Source: a virus
Direction: 5' to 3' (one strand)
Virus record (IMG/VR): IMGVR_UViG_3300037497_000015
Span: 1-24,005 of that record
Length of the DNA: 24,005 nucleotides
Positions 7,894-15,498 of this stretch are shown piece by piece. The first letter of the stretch is position 1, and each line of letters opens with the position of its first letter. The notes beneath the pieces are model-generated. The model was not told the origin of the DNA, searched no databases, and saw only the letters and a program-made list of their open reading frames with translations. The position numbers and the translations under genes are program-made.

Positions 7894-8595
7894 TTACTTT
7901 AGCGGCCCGGTCAAGCGCAGCGAGCCGAGCAGCGAACCGATGCGGATGGGCAGGATGAGCGGGCGCGCCTGCGCCAGAGGCGATGCGACCGTCATCGTGT
8001 TGACGAACGCCACGAGCAGCCGCGTGTGCGCCGGCTTCAATCGGTTGAGCAGGCACTCGAGAACTTGGTCGCCCCACTCCGCGAGCCGTTCGTCGCAGAG
8101 CGAGTCGCAAGTGAAGTAGGTCACGCCGCCGCTGTCCGCGACATTCACGCGCCAGACGAACCACCAGTCGTTGCCCGAGTAGCCGAGCCCGCCCGGCCCC
8201 GGAGCCGACGGCGTGAACTCGTCGATCGACGTAACCGTGAAACCAAGCTGCGCCGCGATGCCGATGTAGAACGCGCGCGAGAGCGAGCCCTGTGACGTGA
8301 GTCTCGCGACGAGTTCGGCACGCCGCGCCTCGAGCGTTGCGCCGAGGCCGTGGCAGTCGTCGGGCAGGCCGGCCATCGCCTCCCAGTCGGCGAGCATCTC
8401 GGTCGTCGTGCGCGGGTCGGCCTCGTCGACGAGATCGTGGCCGCGCTGCTCGAGCCGAACGAACTCCTCGGCGACGCCAAGCAACAGGAGGGAGAGGTGG
8501 CTGTCGAGCGACTCCGGCCAGATGCGGCCCGGCGGCACGAGGCCGCGGAGCGCGCCCGCGTACTGTTCCGCCGTCTGCGGCTGTGCGTGCGGCAC
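7894..8595 (-). CDS. Baseplate / tail protein (Mu gp48-like, DUF2313)
   Basis: A 233-aa protein starting at GTG. It starts QTAEQYAGALRGLVPPGRIWP, then LLLLGVAEEFVRLEQRGHDLVDEADPRTT split by a few residues, and TTEMLADWEAMAGLPDDC, which is the DUF2313 (YmfQ / Mu gp48) signature. The later FYIGIAAQLGFTVTSIDEF and NRLKPAHTRLLVAF also fit. The protein links wedges to fibres at the baseplate rim. About 35 residues after the usual end (from NTMTVASPL, rich in Leu, Ile and Pro) form an extension that may bind the fibre. It ends at TAA, 9 nt before the fibre gene. Confidence 0.9.
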   Translation of the reverse strand: MPHAQPQTAEQYAGALRGLVPPGRIWPESLDSHLSLLLLGVAEEFVRLEQRGHDLVDEADPRTTTEMLADWEAMAGLPDDCHGLGATLEARRAELVARLTSQGSLSRAFYIGIAAQLGFTVTSIDEFTPSAPGPGGLGYSGNDWWFVWRVNVADSGGVTYFTCDSLCDERLAEWGDQVLECLLNRLKPAHTRLLVAFVNTMTVASPLAQARPLILPIRIGSLLGSLRLTGPLK

Positions 8596-8604
8596 GGCGG
8601 CGCC

Positions 8605-9666
8605 CTAGACCCAGGTGATCGAGGCGGCGGCGAAGATCGGCATCTGCGCTGCCGTGTGCGTGATGTCGGCCGCCGGCACGGTCACGGCGTTGTCGTTCTC
8701 GCCCGCCGCGCGCGAGACGGCTTCGCGGATCTGAGAGAGCAGCATCGTCGCGCCGGGCTCGGCCGCGCGCCGGTAGAGGTCGGCGAGTTCGGCCTCGATC
8801 GCTGTGCGGATCGTTGCCGTGTCGGGCACCGGGTGGATCGTGAATGCGTCGCTCGCCGCGGTAGGCGCCGAGACGGTGACGGCGGCGGTCACGGGCCGCA
8901 CGGTCTGGATGTAGGTGTTCACCTCGGCGACTTCGGGCGCGGACGGGATGATCGCCGTGCCGAGACCGTCGTCGTCGCGCACGAAGTAGACCTGCACGTT
9001 GCCGACTGTCGGCGAGGTCGCCCAGGCGCGCGTGACGCCAGCGATCGAGAGCGCCCAGGCCACGTAGTCGTGGACCGCGCCGCCCTGAGGTGGCGACTGG
9101 ATGCGCGCGAGCACCTCGGCGCGAAGATCGTCGTCGTCCTGCTCGTCGGCGCCGCTCACGAGCACGGTAGACGTCGCCGTAGCCGGCGAGTCGGCGCCCG
9201 AGATCGGCGAGACGAACGAGAGCGCGGTGCCGGTGGCCGTGTTGCCGTCGGCGCCCGCCACGGACGCCGTGAGCTTGATCGTCGCCGTGCCGCCCGCGAT
9301 CGTGACCTCGGCGTTGACCGAGACCTCTGCCGTGTCGGAGCGCGCGAGCAGCGTCCCGAGCGGGATCACCGTGCCGTTGACGCCCGTCACCGTCGCCTCG
9401 AACTGCGCGGCGATCGCCGCCGAGCGCGTGATGCCGTAGATGCCCGCGTGCCGGTCGAGAAGTTCGTCCTCGGCCGTATCGACGAGCACCTGCCGCGAGA
9501 TCCACGCGAGGAAGCCGTAGAGCGCGTAGAAGCCGGCGGCGAGAACGAACGCGATGACGCCGAGGATCGAGCGGCGCAGGCGCGCGTCGGCGCCGGGGAT
9601 GCGCGTCTCGATGTCGCCCATGATTCGGTCGCGCAGTTCGGTCAGGGTCGGCGTCGCGTAGGCCAC
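8605..9666 (-). CDS. Baseplate J-like wedge protein (Mu gp47-like)
   Basis: A 353-aa protein starting at GTG. It begins PTLTELRDRIMGDIETRIPGAD, then LAWISRQVLVDTAEDELLDRHA and GITRSAAIAAQFEATVTG, the N-terminal pattern of baseplate J-like proteins. The middle has SPPQGGAVHDYVAWALSIAGV and VQVYFVRDDDG, the family's most conserved portion. The C-terminus has TIRTAIEAELADLYRRAAEPG and LLSQIREAVSRAAGE. It corresponds to T4 gp6 and P2 J, which form the ring of wedges around the hub. Length matches Mu gp47. It ends at TAG, 9 nt before gp48. Confidence 0.94.
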   Translation of the reverse strand: MAYATPTLTELRDRIMGDIETRIPGADARLRRSILGVIAFVLAAGFYALYGFLAWISRQVLVDTAEDELLDRHAGIYGITRSAAIAAQFEATVTGVNGTVIPLGTLLARSDTAEVSVNAEVTIAGGTATIKLTASVAGADGNTATGTALSFVSPISGADSPATATSTVLVSGADEQDDDDLRAEVLARIQSPPQGGAVHDYVAWALSIAGVTRAWATSPTVGNVQVYFVRDDDGLGTAIIPSAPEVAEVNTYIQTVRPVTAAVTVSAPTAASDAFTIHPVPDTATIRTAIEAELADLYRRAAEPGATMLLSQIREAVSRAAGENDNAVTVPAADITHTAAQMPIFAAASITWV

Positions 9667-9667
9667 C

Positions 9668-10147
9668 TCAGTTGATCTCCCAGACGTAGCGGAACCGATA
9701 GGAGATCACGCGGTCGGGCGGCTTGATGACGCTGACGCCGATCGCGAGAACGGGTCGCACCGTATCGGACGGCGACGTCGGCAGGAGTTCGACCGTCACT
9801 TCGACGCGATCCGCGATGCCGTCCTCGCGCATCCACGCGAGCGACTCCTCGGCGTACCGCTTCGCCCGCTCGGCGACGACGGCGATCGACTTCTCGCGCG
9901 CCAGCGTCCAGAGCAGCGAGCCGAACTGATCGCCGGCCGTCTCCGCGTAGGTGTCGCCCCACCACCCGCGCCGGTCGCGCTCCGAGCCGAGCTCGAGCGA
10001 GGCGGGCGCGCGGCGATCCGTGAAGAGCGAGAGCAAGATCGCCGTCGAGAGGTCGCGCTCCGGCGTGAGATCGCCACCCGTTAGGGTGAGGTCCGCTGCG
10101 AGAGCGACCGGATCGAACGCGAGCGCGGCGTCGTAGAGCGGCTGCAC
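9668..10147 (-). CDS. Baseplate wedge protein (Mu gp46-like)
   Basis: A 159-aa protein starting at GTG 7 nt after the previous stop. It contains DLSTAILLSLFTDRRAPASLE, then ERDRRGWWGD, FGSLLWTLAREKSIAVV, and AKRYAEESLAWMREDGIADRV. These are the signature segments of the GP46 family (S-L-F-T-D-R-R-A, R-G-W-W-G-D, G-S-x-L-W, E-x-L-x-W-x-x-x-D-G). Distant relatives of T4 gp25, these proteins sit in the baseplate core that triggers sheath assembly. The last segment, SYRFRYVWEIN, is the final strand. The stop is one base before gp47, which is its usual neighbour and partner. Confidence 0.9.
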   Translation of the reverse strand: MQPLYDAALAFDPVALAADLTLTGGDLTPERDLSTAILLSLFTDRRAPASLELGSERDRRGWWGDTYAETAGDQFGSLLWTLAREKSIAVVAERAKRYAEESLAWMREDGIADRVEVTVELLPTSPSDTVRPVLAIGVSVIKPPDRVISYRFRYVWEIN

Positions 10148-10154
10148 GCCGGCC

Positions 10155-10712
10155 TCAGTTCAGCGCAACGACTTCGAGGTCATGCACCTGCATCGTCTCC
10201 GCGGTCGAGCCCGAGCGGAGCGCCTGAACGCTGATGATCTGCGCGGCCGTCAGGTCGCACGCACCCGAGACTACGGGCGCGCTGTCTGGGATCAGGATCG
10301 GCGCGAGCGTGCTCGCGATTGCCCCGACGTGAACGTCTGCCCGTCCGGTCACGAAGAGCGTGCCCGTCGCGCCGATCGTTCGGCAGTGAACGAACGCCTC
10401 GAGCATCCACGAGACGTTCGTCTGCGAGATCGAAAGCGCCTTGGCGAGGCTCACCGCGAGCTGAACGCCGTTCGCATCGGCGCCCGTCCCGTAGTAGATG
10501 CCGAACTGAAGGTTGCCCGGCGTCGCGGCCGTCGTCATGCGGCCGAAGAGCCGGATGCGGAGCTTCTTGCCGGGTCGCGCGAAGTATTGGCCGCCGAGCA
10601 CCGGGAAGTTCGACGCCGGGTAAAGCGCCTTGAAGGTCGCCGCGAGCGTCACCGCTGCGATGTCGGTCGCGATGAACGGCTCGCGCGTGTCGTGGTAGAA
10701 AGCCCCATCCAT
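10155..10712 (-). CDS. Unrecognised 185-aa protein inserted in the baseplate block
   Basis: A 185-aa protein starting at ATG with a strong AAGGAG 7 nt upstream, after an 18-nt gap. The sequence is beta-rich with few charged stretches: GGQYFARPGKKLRIRLFGRMTT, LQFGIYYGTGADANGVQLAV, VSWMLEAFVHCRTIGATGTL, STAETMQVHDLEVVAL. The alternation of strands and Gly/Thr turns suggests a jelly-roll or similar beta sandwich. No signal peptide or membrane segment is present. I do not recognise a named family. It separates gp45 from gp46, which are adjacent in Mu. Its own leader and ATG start differ from its neighbours' GTG starts and suggest higher expression. A virion surface or decoration protein is an inference. 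Confidence 0.8.
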   Translation of the reverse strand: MDGAFYHDTREPFIATDIAAVTLAATFKALYPASNFPVLGGQYFARPGKKLRIRLFGRMTTAATPGNLQFGIYYGTGADANGVQLAVSLAKALSISQTNVSWMLEAFVHCRTIGATGTLFVTGRADVHVGAIASTLAPILIPDSAPVVSGACDLTAAQIISVQALRSGSTAETMQVHDLEVVALN

Positions 10713-10730
10713 TGTCGTCTCCTTGAAGTG

Positions 10731-11300
10731 TTAGGACACCGGCCCGCTTGTGCCGCCGCCGGTCGTAACGCCCGAGTGCGTGTGCGTGAGGAACAGCTTG
10801 CCTTCGATCGTCACGCCAGAACTGTTGATGACGATGGTCTTCGCGCCGAACGAGAGCGTCAGACTCGTCGCCGTTCCAATTACCTGCGCGCCGCCCGCCG
10901 TCTTGAGGTCGAACTCGGTCGCGCGCACGACGATCTTCTTGCCGCTCGATACCAGCGCGATGCGATGCTCCGCGCTCGCGTGCGCCGCCGTCTCCGCGTC
11001 GCCGTCCGTGTAGAGCGCGACATCCCCGGCGCTGAGCACCCCGCGCGGCCGGTAGCGGCGGTCGCCGAGTGCCACCACCACGGCGTGATCGCGCGATCCG
11101 CCGACCGAGGCGATGATCGCCTCTGCGCCAGCGAGCGGTCGCGACGTAACGCCGTACTCCTCGAACCGCTCGACGCCTTCGAGCGTCTCGCCGTCGAGCG
11201 CCGTGAGTTGGAGCTCCTGCATCCTCAGCGAGTCTCGAATCGTCGTCACCACGGCGCGCGCGATCATCATTCGCACGCGGCGCGCGAGCGCGGCGATCAC
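10731..11300 (-). CDS. Membrane-puncturing spike protein (Mu gp45-like)
   Basis: A 189-aa protein starting at GTG in a GTGA overlap with P, with GGAGG 8 nt upstream. The same frame is open much further upstream but reads as nonsense. It opens IAALARRVRMMIARAVVTTI, then LTALDGETLEGVERFEEYGVTS and AVVVALGDRRYRPRGVLSAGDVALY, the conserved oligonucleotide-binding domain of Mu gp45. A beta-helical stem follows (KIVVRATEFDLKTAGGAQV, FGAKTIVINSSGVTIEGK). The tip has HTHSG (His173, His175), the H-x-H iron-binding motif seen in P2 gpV and related spikes. A trimer of this protein pierces the outer membrane when the sheath contracts. Confidence 0.92.
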   Translation of the reverse strand: MIAALARRVRMMIARAVVTTIRDSLRMQELQLTALDGETLEGVERFEEYGVTSRPLAGAEAIIASVGGSRDHAVVVALGDRRYRPRGVLSAGDVALYTDGDAETAAHASAEHRIALVSSGKKIVVRATEFDLKTAGGAQVIGTATSLTLSFGAKTIVINSSGVTIEGKLFLTHTHSGVTTGGGTSGPVS

Positions 11301-12418
11301 TTTGGCTGCCTCCGAGCTCGTATGATAGCTAGCAACGCCTCCAGGGCGGGGTTCGTCACCTCGTCCTTCGGCTTCGCCTCGGGTAGAGGCACCAGCGCGT
11401 AAGCCTCGGGGCGCACGACTTCGATCTCGGTCGTCGATCCGCTCGAGGCGATGGCGTGGCGCACGGTCACGACGAGCATCTCCATCGCGATGCCGAGCAG
11501 CGGGTCGAGCACGTTGACGAGTTCGTTCGGTCGCCAGAGCCCGCCCTTGTGCTTCCAGCCCTGGACGCGATAGGTCGCGCGGCGCCCGCGCCCCGCGCGC
11601 ACGTTCGCCTCCCACTGAGCCCGCGTGCGGCACGTTGCGATGTCGGCCTGCTCCTCGGCCACGACGACGAGCGGCCGATACCGCTGGACGATCGGATCGA
11701 GAGCGACGCCCGCCGGGCCGCTCGCCTGCGTCCCGTGAACCGCGTCGGTCCCGGCCAACTGACCCTTGACCGTGTAGTCGCGGAACCGTTCGCGAAGCGA
11801 CGAGAGCCCGCTCGCCGAGAGGATGTTCTCGCCGAGCACGAGCGCCGTCGTCGCCTTTGAAGTCCCGGCGCGCGTCAGCACGAGCCCGCCGCGCCCGTCG
11901 CTCACGGCTAGGACAGCGCGGGTTCGCGCCATGCGCTCGATCGCCTCGTAGGCCGTCTCGCCCTGCTGGATCGTGAACTTGCGCGCGAGCGGCGCGCCGA
12001 TATCGGTGCCGTCCGCGACCGTGACCGGAATGCCGAACGGCGTGCAGATCGCGCGCGTGATCGCGTCGATCCGCTGTCCCGTCCACTCGTTCGGCGGCCC
12101 GACGTGCGAGCAGTCCACGAGGTCGCCCGTCGCGTCGCGCCCCGCGATCGCGACTTCGTGCGCGCCGTCGCCGCCGTCTGAGCCCGGCGCGTACTGGCCG
12201 TTCACGTCGTCGACGAATCCCGAGAGCACGACCTCGCCGTCGAGCGTCACCTCGCAGGCGTCGCCCGGATTGATCTCGCGCCGCGTCGGCTCGCCGGGCC
12301 ACTTCTCGGAGACGACGACCTCGAAGCTGCCGGCGAGCGCCTCGATCGTGCGCGTGACGCTCGCCTCTTTCCAGCCGCCGTAGCTCTGGCCGTTCACCAC
12401 GACGCGGAAGTCGGGCAC
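11297..12418 (-). CDS. Baseplate hub / tail protein P (Mu gpP-like)
   Basis: A 373-aa protein starting at GTG one base after the N stop. It begins PDFRVVVNGQSYGGWKEASVTRTIE, then FEVVVSEKWPG, INPGDACEVTLDGEVVLSGFVDDV and VAIAGRDATGDLVDCS. These are the conserved N-terminal beta barrels of Mu P / contractile-tail hub proteins. ARKFTIQQGETAYEAIERMAR is the LysM-like linker common in hubs. The C-terminal part has RGRRATYRVQGWKHKGGLWRPN, a further conserved hub segment. It forms the trimeric hub between tube and spike. The stop codon overlaps the gp45 start (GTGA), and GGAGG for that gene lies within this gene's end. Confidence 0.9.
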   Translation of the reverse strand: MPDFRVVVNGQSYGGWKEASVTRTIEALAGSFEVVVSEKWPGEPTRREINPGDACEVTLDGEVVLSGFVDDVNGQYAPGSDGGDGAHEVAIAGRDATGDLVDCSHVGPPNEWTGQRIDAITRAICTPFGIPVTVADGTDIGAPLARKFTIQQGETAYEAIERMARTRAVLAVSDGRGGLVLTRAGTSKATTALVLGENILSASGLSSLRERFRDYTVKGQLAGTDAVHGTQASGPAGVALDPIVQRYRPLVVVAEEQADIATCRTRAQWEANVRAGRGRRATYRVQGWKHKGGLWRPNELVNVLDPLLGIAMEMLVVTVRHAIASSGSTTEIEVVRPEAYALVPLPEAKPKDEVTNPALEALLAIIRARRQPK

Positions 12419-12419
12419 G

Positions 12420-13619
12420 CTAGGCGCTCAGCACTTCGAGCGGATCGCCGCCCGGCAGGAACAGCGGATGGCGCACGCGGTTGCGCGCCACGATCTCGTC
12501 CGCGCGCGTCGCGTCCGCGTAGAGGCGCTGCGCGAGCGCGAGCGCCGGAACCGATGCCGGGAGCGTCTCGTACTGAACGCGCGCGAGGTTCGCGCCGCGC
12601 GCCGTGAGATCGCGCGCCGTCGCGGCGTAGAGATCGGACAGCGTGCGGAACTCTTCGTCGTGCCCCGCGTCCGCCGCGCGGTCGATCTCCGTCTCGAGCA
12701 GGTCCGCGAGCCGCTCGCGCTCCGCGGCCGCCGCGTCGTAGGAGTCGTAGGCGATCTCGGAGGCCGCCTCGCAGGCGCTCGCGAGCGCGTGGCGCCGCAC
12801 GAGCCCGTGGATCGCGTCCGAGTTCGCCGTGTCTCGCTGGCCGCTCTCCGTCTGCGAGTTGATCGCCGCAACCGTCGTCACGAAAGCCGCGAGCCGAACG
12901 AGGCTGCGGTAGCGCCCGAGCGCCGGCACGTTCGCCGCCGCGAGATCGAAGAGGCCGACGATGCCCTCGGCGAGCGCGCTCGGGGTTCGCACCCAGATCG
13001 AGGCGTTGGTCACGAGATCGTTCACGCCGCTCGCGAGCTCCGCGAGTTCTTGCCCGCTGATGCCGAACTGCGCGAGTTCGGCGTCGAATCGCTCGGCGAA
13101 CTCCTCGACGATCGACGCCGCGTTCGTCGCGAGGAAGCCCGGCCCCGTCACGTCGAGCGCGCCGTTCAGGCGATCGACGATGCTCGTTACGACGCCGAGC
13201 GAGCGCGTGGCGACCACCGTGCCCGTCGCAATCGAAGCGTCTGGCCGGATGTTCTCGGCGAGCGTCCGAACGCACTCGATCGAGAACCGCGCGACGCCGC
13301 CCTCGTCGCTCGTCTCGGCTAGCGAGTAGCGCGTGACGGCGACGTTGATCGTGCCGAGGTACGGGTGAACCAGTTCGCCAGATCCGGCGAGCCGAAGCGC
13401 AACGCGGAGCGCATCGCGCGCGGCGAAGTAATCCGTGCCGACGACGAAGGCCGCCACCGTCATCTGGTCCGGCGCCGCGCCTAAGTCCTCGAAGAACGGA
13501 TCGTCGCGGAACGGATAGACGTGGAGTTCGCCCTGGCGGCCGGCCGACTCCTCGTGGCCCTGCACCAAGAACGGAACGCCGCGGAAGGTCGCCGGCAGTA
13601 GCCGGTCTCGCCACGCCAC
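12420..13619 (-). CDS. DNA circularisation / tail protein N (Mu gpN-like)
   Basis: A 399-aa protein starting at GTG immediately after the tape-measure stop (TAGGTG). The N-terminal domain (about 1-95) reads MAWRDRLLPATFRGVPFLV, then HVYPFRDDPFFEDLG, VAAFVVGTDYFAARDALRVAL and GSGELVHPYLGT. This is the DNA_circ_N signature found in Mu gpN and related proteins. The rest is Ala-rich and helical and is less conserved. In Mu, N is a tail/baseplate component injected with, or bound to, the DNA ends, and the family name comes from a circularisation phenotype. It ends at TAG one base before the next gene. The order N then P is that of Mu. Confidence 0.9.
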   Translation of the reverse strand: MAWRDRLLPATFRGVPFLVQGHEESAGRQGELHVYPFRDDPFFEDLGAAPDQMTVAAFVVGTDYFAARDALRVALRLAGSGELVHPYLGTINVAVTRYSLAETSDEGGVARFSIECVRTLAENIRPDASIATGTVVATRSLGVVTSIVDRLNGALDVTGPGFLATNAASIVEEFAERFDAELAQFGISGQELAELASGVNDLVTNASIWVRTPSALAEGIVGLFDLAAANVPALGRYRSLVRLAAFVTTVAAINSQTESGQRDTANSDAIHGLVRRHALASACEAASEIAYDSYDAAAAERERLADLLETEIDRAADAGHDEEFRTLSDLYAATARDLTARGANLARVQYETLPASVPALALAQRLYADATRADEIVARNRVRHPLFLPGGDPLEVLSA

Positions 13620-14696
13620 CTAGAAAGCCCCGCCGAAGCCGACGCCCATCGGTCCCATGTTCGACTTGACCGCTACGCCCGGTGCGAGGCTCGAGCCGGG
13701 CGCGAGGCGCGCTTCGGTCCCGGGCCCGGCCTCGAGAATGATTCTCGTCGGTTCGTGACCCATCGCGCGCCTGCGGTACTCGTAGTCGAACAGGAACTTC
13801 GACAGCCCGCCGTCGGCGCGAATGTCTCCCGGCTGAGCCGGCCCTGTTCGTACTCCGGCCGGCTTCATCGTCAGGTCGAATACCTGAACCCGCGAAATGC
13901 GCTCGACTGCGCCTGCGATGGTTTCGATCGAAGGCGCGAGGCGGGCGATGGACTCGATGATGCGCGCGAGATCCTTGAAGAACTTCACGATCTCGGCGCG
14001 ATTCTCGGGGCTGCCGAGCCACCGCTCCGTCGCCACGGCGGCTCGCTCGAGGTCGGGTAGGAACGCGGAGAACCCGGCGCCGAAAACGCCGCCGAGCGCG
14101 GACTTGATTCGCTCGTAAGCGTCGCCGAGTGTCTCCGCGCGCCGCAGCGTGTCCTCGCTCTGGAGCGCGCCGAGCTTTCGGAACTGCTCGACCACCGCCG
14201 CGACGCCACGCGAGCCGTCCTTGAACAGCGGGCCGAGTTTCTGGCCGCTCTTGCCGAGCACCTTGACGAGGAACTGAGCGCGCAGCGTCTCGTCGCCGAT
14301 CCCGGCAACCGTATCGGCGAACGTCGTCGCGAACTCTTCGGCGTTGCCGCCTTCCTTCACGAACTTCCGCATCGCGAGTTCGAGGTCTGACTGTGAGACG
14401 CCGACCTGTTCCGCCGCGAGCGCGAGTCCCTGGAACGCCTCCGCCGTTATCCCGATGCGATCCGCCGCATCGACGAGGCCGCTCGCCTTGTCGATGAAGC
14501 CCTTGACGAGCCGCGTGCCCGCGTAGGCCGCCGAGACGCCGAGCGCGAGCATCGCCGCACCGACGCGCGCGACCACGCGCCCGGCCGTCGCCATTGCGCG
14601 CTTGAAGCCTGACGTGCGGCCTTCGATCCGGCGGAACACGCCGCTGAGCTTGTCGATCGCCGTGATCGTGATCTTGATCGGCGGAAAGGAAGCCAC
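13620..14696 (-). CDS. Tail tape measure protein (short)
   Basis: A 358-aa protein starting at GTG, 3 nt after the chaperone extension's stop, with GAGGTGA upstream. It shows the tape-measure pattern: an N-terminal segment KITITAIDKLSGVFRRIE, a helical stretch, a hydrophobic segment at about residues 43-60 (VARVGAAMLALGVSAAYAG), then ADRIGITAEAFQGLALAAEQ and long Ala/Glu-rich helices to about residue 260. The C-terminal 100 residues are Gly/Pro-rich and end MGPMGVGFGGAF. The protein lines the tube lumen during assembly and sets tail length. It is much shorter than Mu's tape measure. At about 0.15 nm per residue it predicts a tail of roughly 50 nm. Position after the chaperone frameshift is diagnostic. 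Confidence 0.88.
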   Translation of the reverse strand: MASFPPIKITITAIDKLSGVFRRIEGRTSGFKRAMATAGRVVARVGAAMLALGVSAAYAGTRLVKGFIDKASGLVDAADRIGITAEAFQGLALAAEQVGVSQSDLELAMRKFVKEGGNAEEFATTFADTVAGIGDETLRAQFLVKVLGKSGQKLGPLFKDGSRGVAAVVEQFRKLGALQSEDTLRRAETLGDAYERIKSALGGVFGAGFSAFLPDLERAAVATERWLGSPENRAEIVKFFKDLARIIESIARLAPSIETIAGAVERISRVQVFDLTMKPAGVRTGPAQPGDIRADGGLSKFLFDYEYRRRAMGHEPTRIILEAGPGTEARLAPGSSLAPGVAVKSNMGPMGVGFGGAF

Positions 14697-14699
14697 GCT

Positions 14700-14861
14700 T
14701 CACCTCTTGGGCGGCGCGAGAATCGCGCTCGCCTCGCGCGTCCAGCGCACCAACTCGTAGAGCTCGAGCGCGTCGATCTCGGACGGCGCGAAGTGGAAGA
14801 CGTAGGCGAGCCCGGCCATTAGGCTCCACAGCTCGTCGGAGCCGGGGAGCCCTAGAGTTCC
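14700..14861 (-). CDS. Frameshift extension of the tail assembly chaperone (GpE-like domain)
   Basis: This frame is one base back (-1) relative to the chaperone and stays open past the chaperone's stop to TGA 14702-14700. From about 14834 it reads SDELWSLMAGLAYVFHFAP, then SEIDALELYELVRWTREAS. That is the GpE-type motif (a small domain with W-x-x-x-M, F-H-x-x-P/S, and E-L-x-x-W) known as the second half of the E-E' product in P2-like and Mu-like phages. It is probably made as a chaperone fusion by slippage on a G5 run at 14864-14860. A separate start at ATG 14819, with GGAG 4 nt upstream, would give a 39-aa protein and cannot be excluded. The end carries GAGGTGA, the ribosome site for the tape measure gene. 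Confidence 0.75.
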   Translation of the reverse strand, partial: GTLGLPGSDELWSLMAGLAYVFHFAPSEIDALELYELVRWTREASAILAPPKR

Positions 14862-15115
14862 CCCATTAACTCCGCGAGCGCCTCCGCAAGCGCCGTGAAG
14901 TCGTCGATCTCGAACGTGTCGAGGTCGGCCGGGATGATGCCCGTACACTGGGCGAGAAGTTGCCGCGTCTCCTCGACGCCGCCCTTCGACTTCGACGCCT
15001 CGCTCGCGAGCCGGAGTTCGCGCACGCGCGGCTTCGTGATCGTGACGCTCTCGATCGTCTTCGAGCCCGCCTCGACCGGATGCTTGAGCTTGATCTCGAC
15101 GGACGGTCGGCTCAA
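14852..15115 (-). CDS. Tail assembly chaperone (Mu gp41 / TAC family)
   Basis: An 87-aa protein. I prefer TTG 15115 as start: it lies in a TTGA overlap with the tube gene's stop and has GAGGAG 5 nt upstream. The in-frame GTG at 15130 has no ribosome site. The protein reads VEIKLKHPVEAGSKTIESVTI, ITKPRVRELRLASE, LLAQCTGIIPADLDTFEIDDF and a final helix ALAEALAELMGEL. This is the pattern of the Mu/P2 E-like chaperone family, in which a short beta part is followed by L-x-x-x-T/S-G-x-x-x-x-x-L-D-x-x-x-x-x-D. The chaperone holds the tape measure protein while the tube polymerises. A second open frame immediately after it provides the usual frameshift extension. Confidence 0.85.
   Translation of the reverse strand: MSRPSVEIKLKHPVEAGSKTIESVTITKPRVRELRLASEASKSKGGVEETRQLLAQCTGIIPADLDTFEIDDFTALAEALAELMGEL
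14858..14866 (-). other. Candidate -1 ribosomal frameshift site
   Basis: Zero-frame codons ATG GGG GAA contain five G in a row, two codons before the chaperone stop TAG (14854-14852). Slipping one base back lets the glycine tRNA re-pair perfectly on GGG; the glutamate tRNA would face GGA. GGAG lies 5 nt upstream of the G run and could stimulate slippage. The heptamer is not the classical X-XXY-YYZ type, so the exact site is uncertain. Confidence 0.5.
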
Positions 15116-15468
15116 AGGATCTCCTCGCACGACTTGCCGGTGAACTCGACGGGCACCTCACCCTCTTCGGTCGTCGCCTCGCCTGCGCCCGAGTACCAGC
15201 CGTTGCGCAGCACGATCGTCTTGCCGTTCGCGAGCGCGAGCTCGAACGTCTCGTTCTCCATCGCGTAGAGCGCCGCGAGGTCGATGTCGTTCGAGTCCAC
15301 GAGTTGACCGCTGATCATGCCCGGCCGCGTCGTCTCGGAGAAGTAGACGCCGCCGTCGGCGCCGATCACCGGCGCGCGCTCGACACCGCTCAGCCGGTAG
15401 GTGAACGAACCCTTGGCGCGTAGCTGTGTGCCCGCCGCCTTGAAGTGCAGGATGCCGCCGACCTTCAT
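15112..15468 (-). CDS. Tail tube protein (Mu gpM-like)
   Basis: A 118-aa protein starting at ATG after a 30-nt leader containing GAGGT and a run of CG repeats. Family landmarks are GTQLRAKGSFTYRLSGVERAP near the start, then VYFSETTRPGMISGQLVDS, FELALANGKTIVLRNGWYSG and EGEVPVEFTGKSCEEIL at the end. This is the Mu-type tail tube family (hexameric rings stacked as the inner tube). Length is typical. The order sheath then tube then chaperone is that of Mu and P2. The last codons (GAG GAG) also supply the ribosome site for the chaperone gene. Confidence 0.93.
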   Translation of the reverse strand: MKVGGILHFKAAGTQLRAKGSFTYRLSGVERAPVIGADGGVYFSETTRPGMISGQLVDSNDIDLAALYAMENETFELALANGKTIVLRNGWYSGAGEATTEEGEVPVEFTGKSCEEIL

Positions 15469-15498
15469 CGCATTACCTCGCCCGCGCGCGCGCGGTTG

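Noticed and set aside
8350-9675. Plus-strand open frame of 441 codons opposite the gp47/gp48 genes
   Set aside because: Composition typical of an antisense shadow (Arg, Asp, Gly); spans two real, recognisable baseplate genes.
12394-14829. Minus-strand open frame of 811 codons across the tape measure and N genes
   Set aside because: Different frame from both recognised genes and Arg-rich throughout; the family motifs of both lie in the other frames.
15469-15498. CG-alternating run before the tube gene as a Z-DNA or regulatory site
   Set aside because: Short (about six CG units) and common by chance in such GC-rich DNA; no further support.
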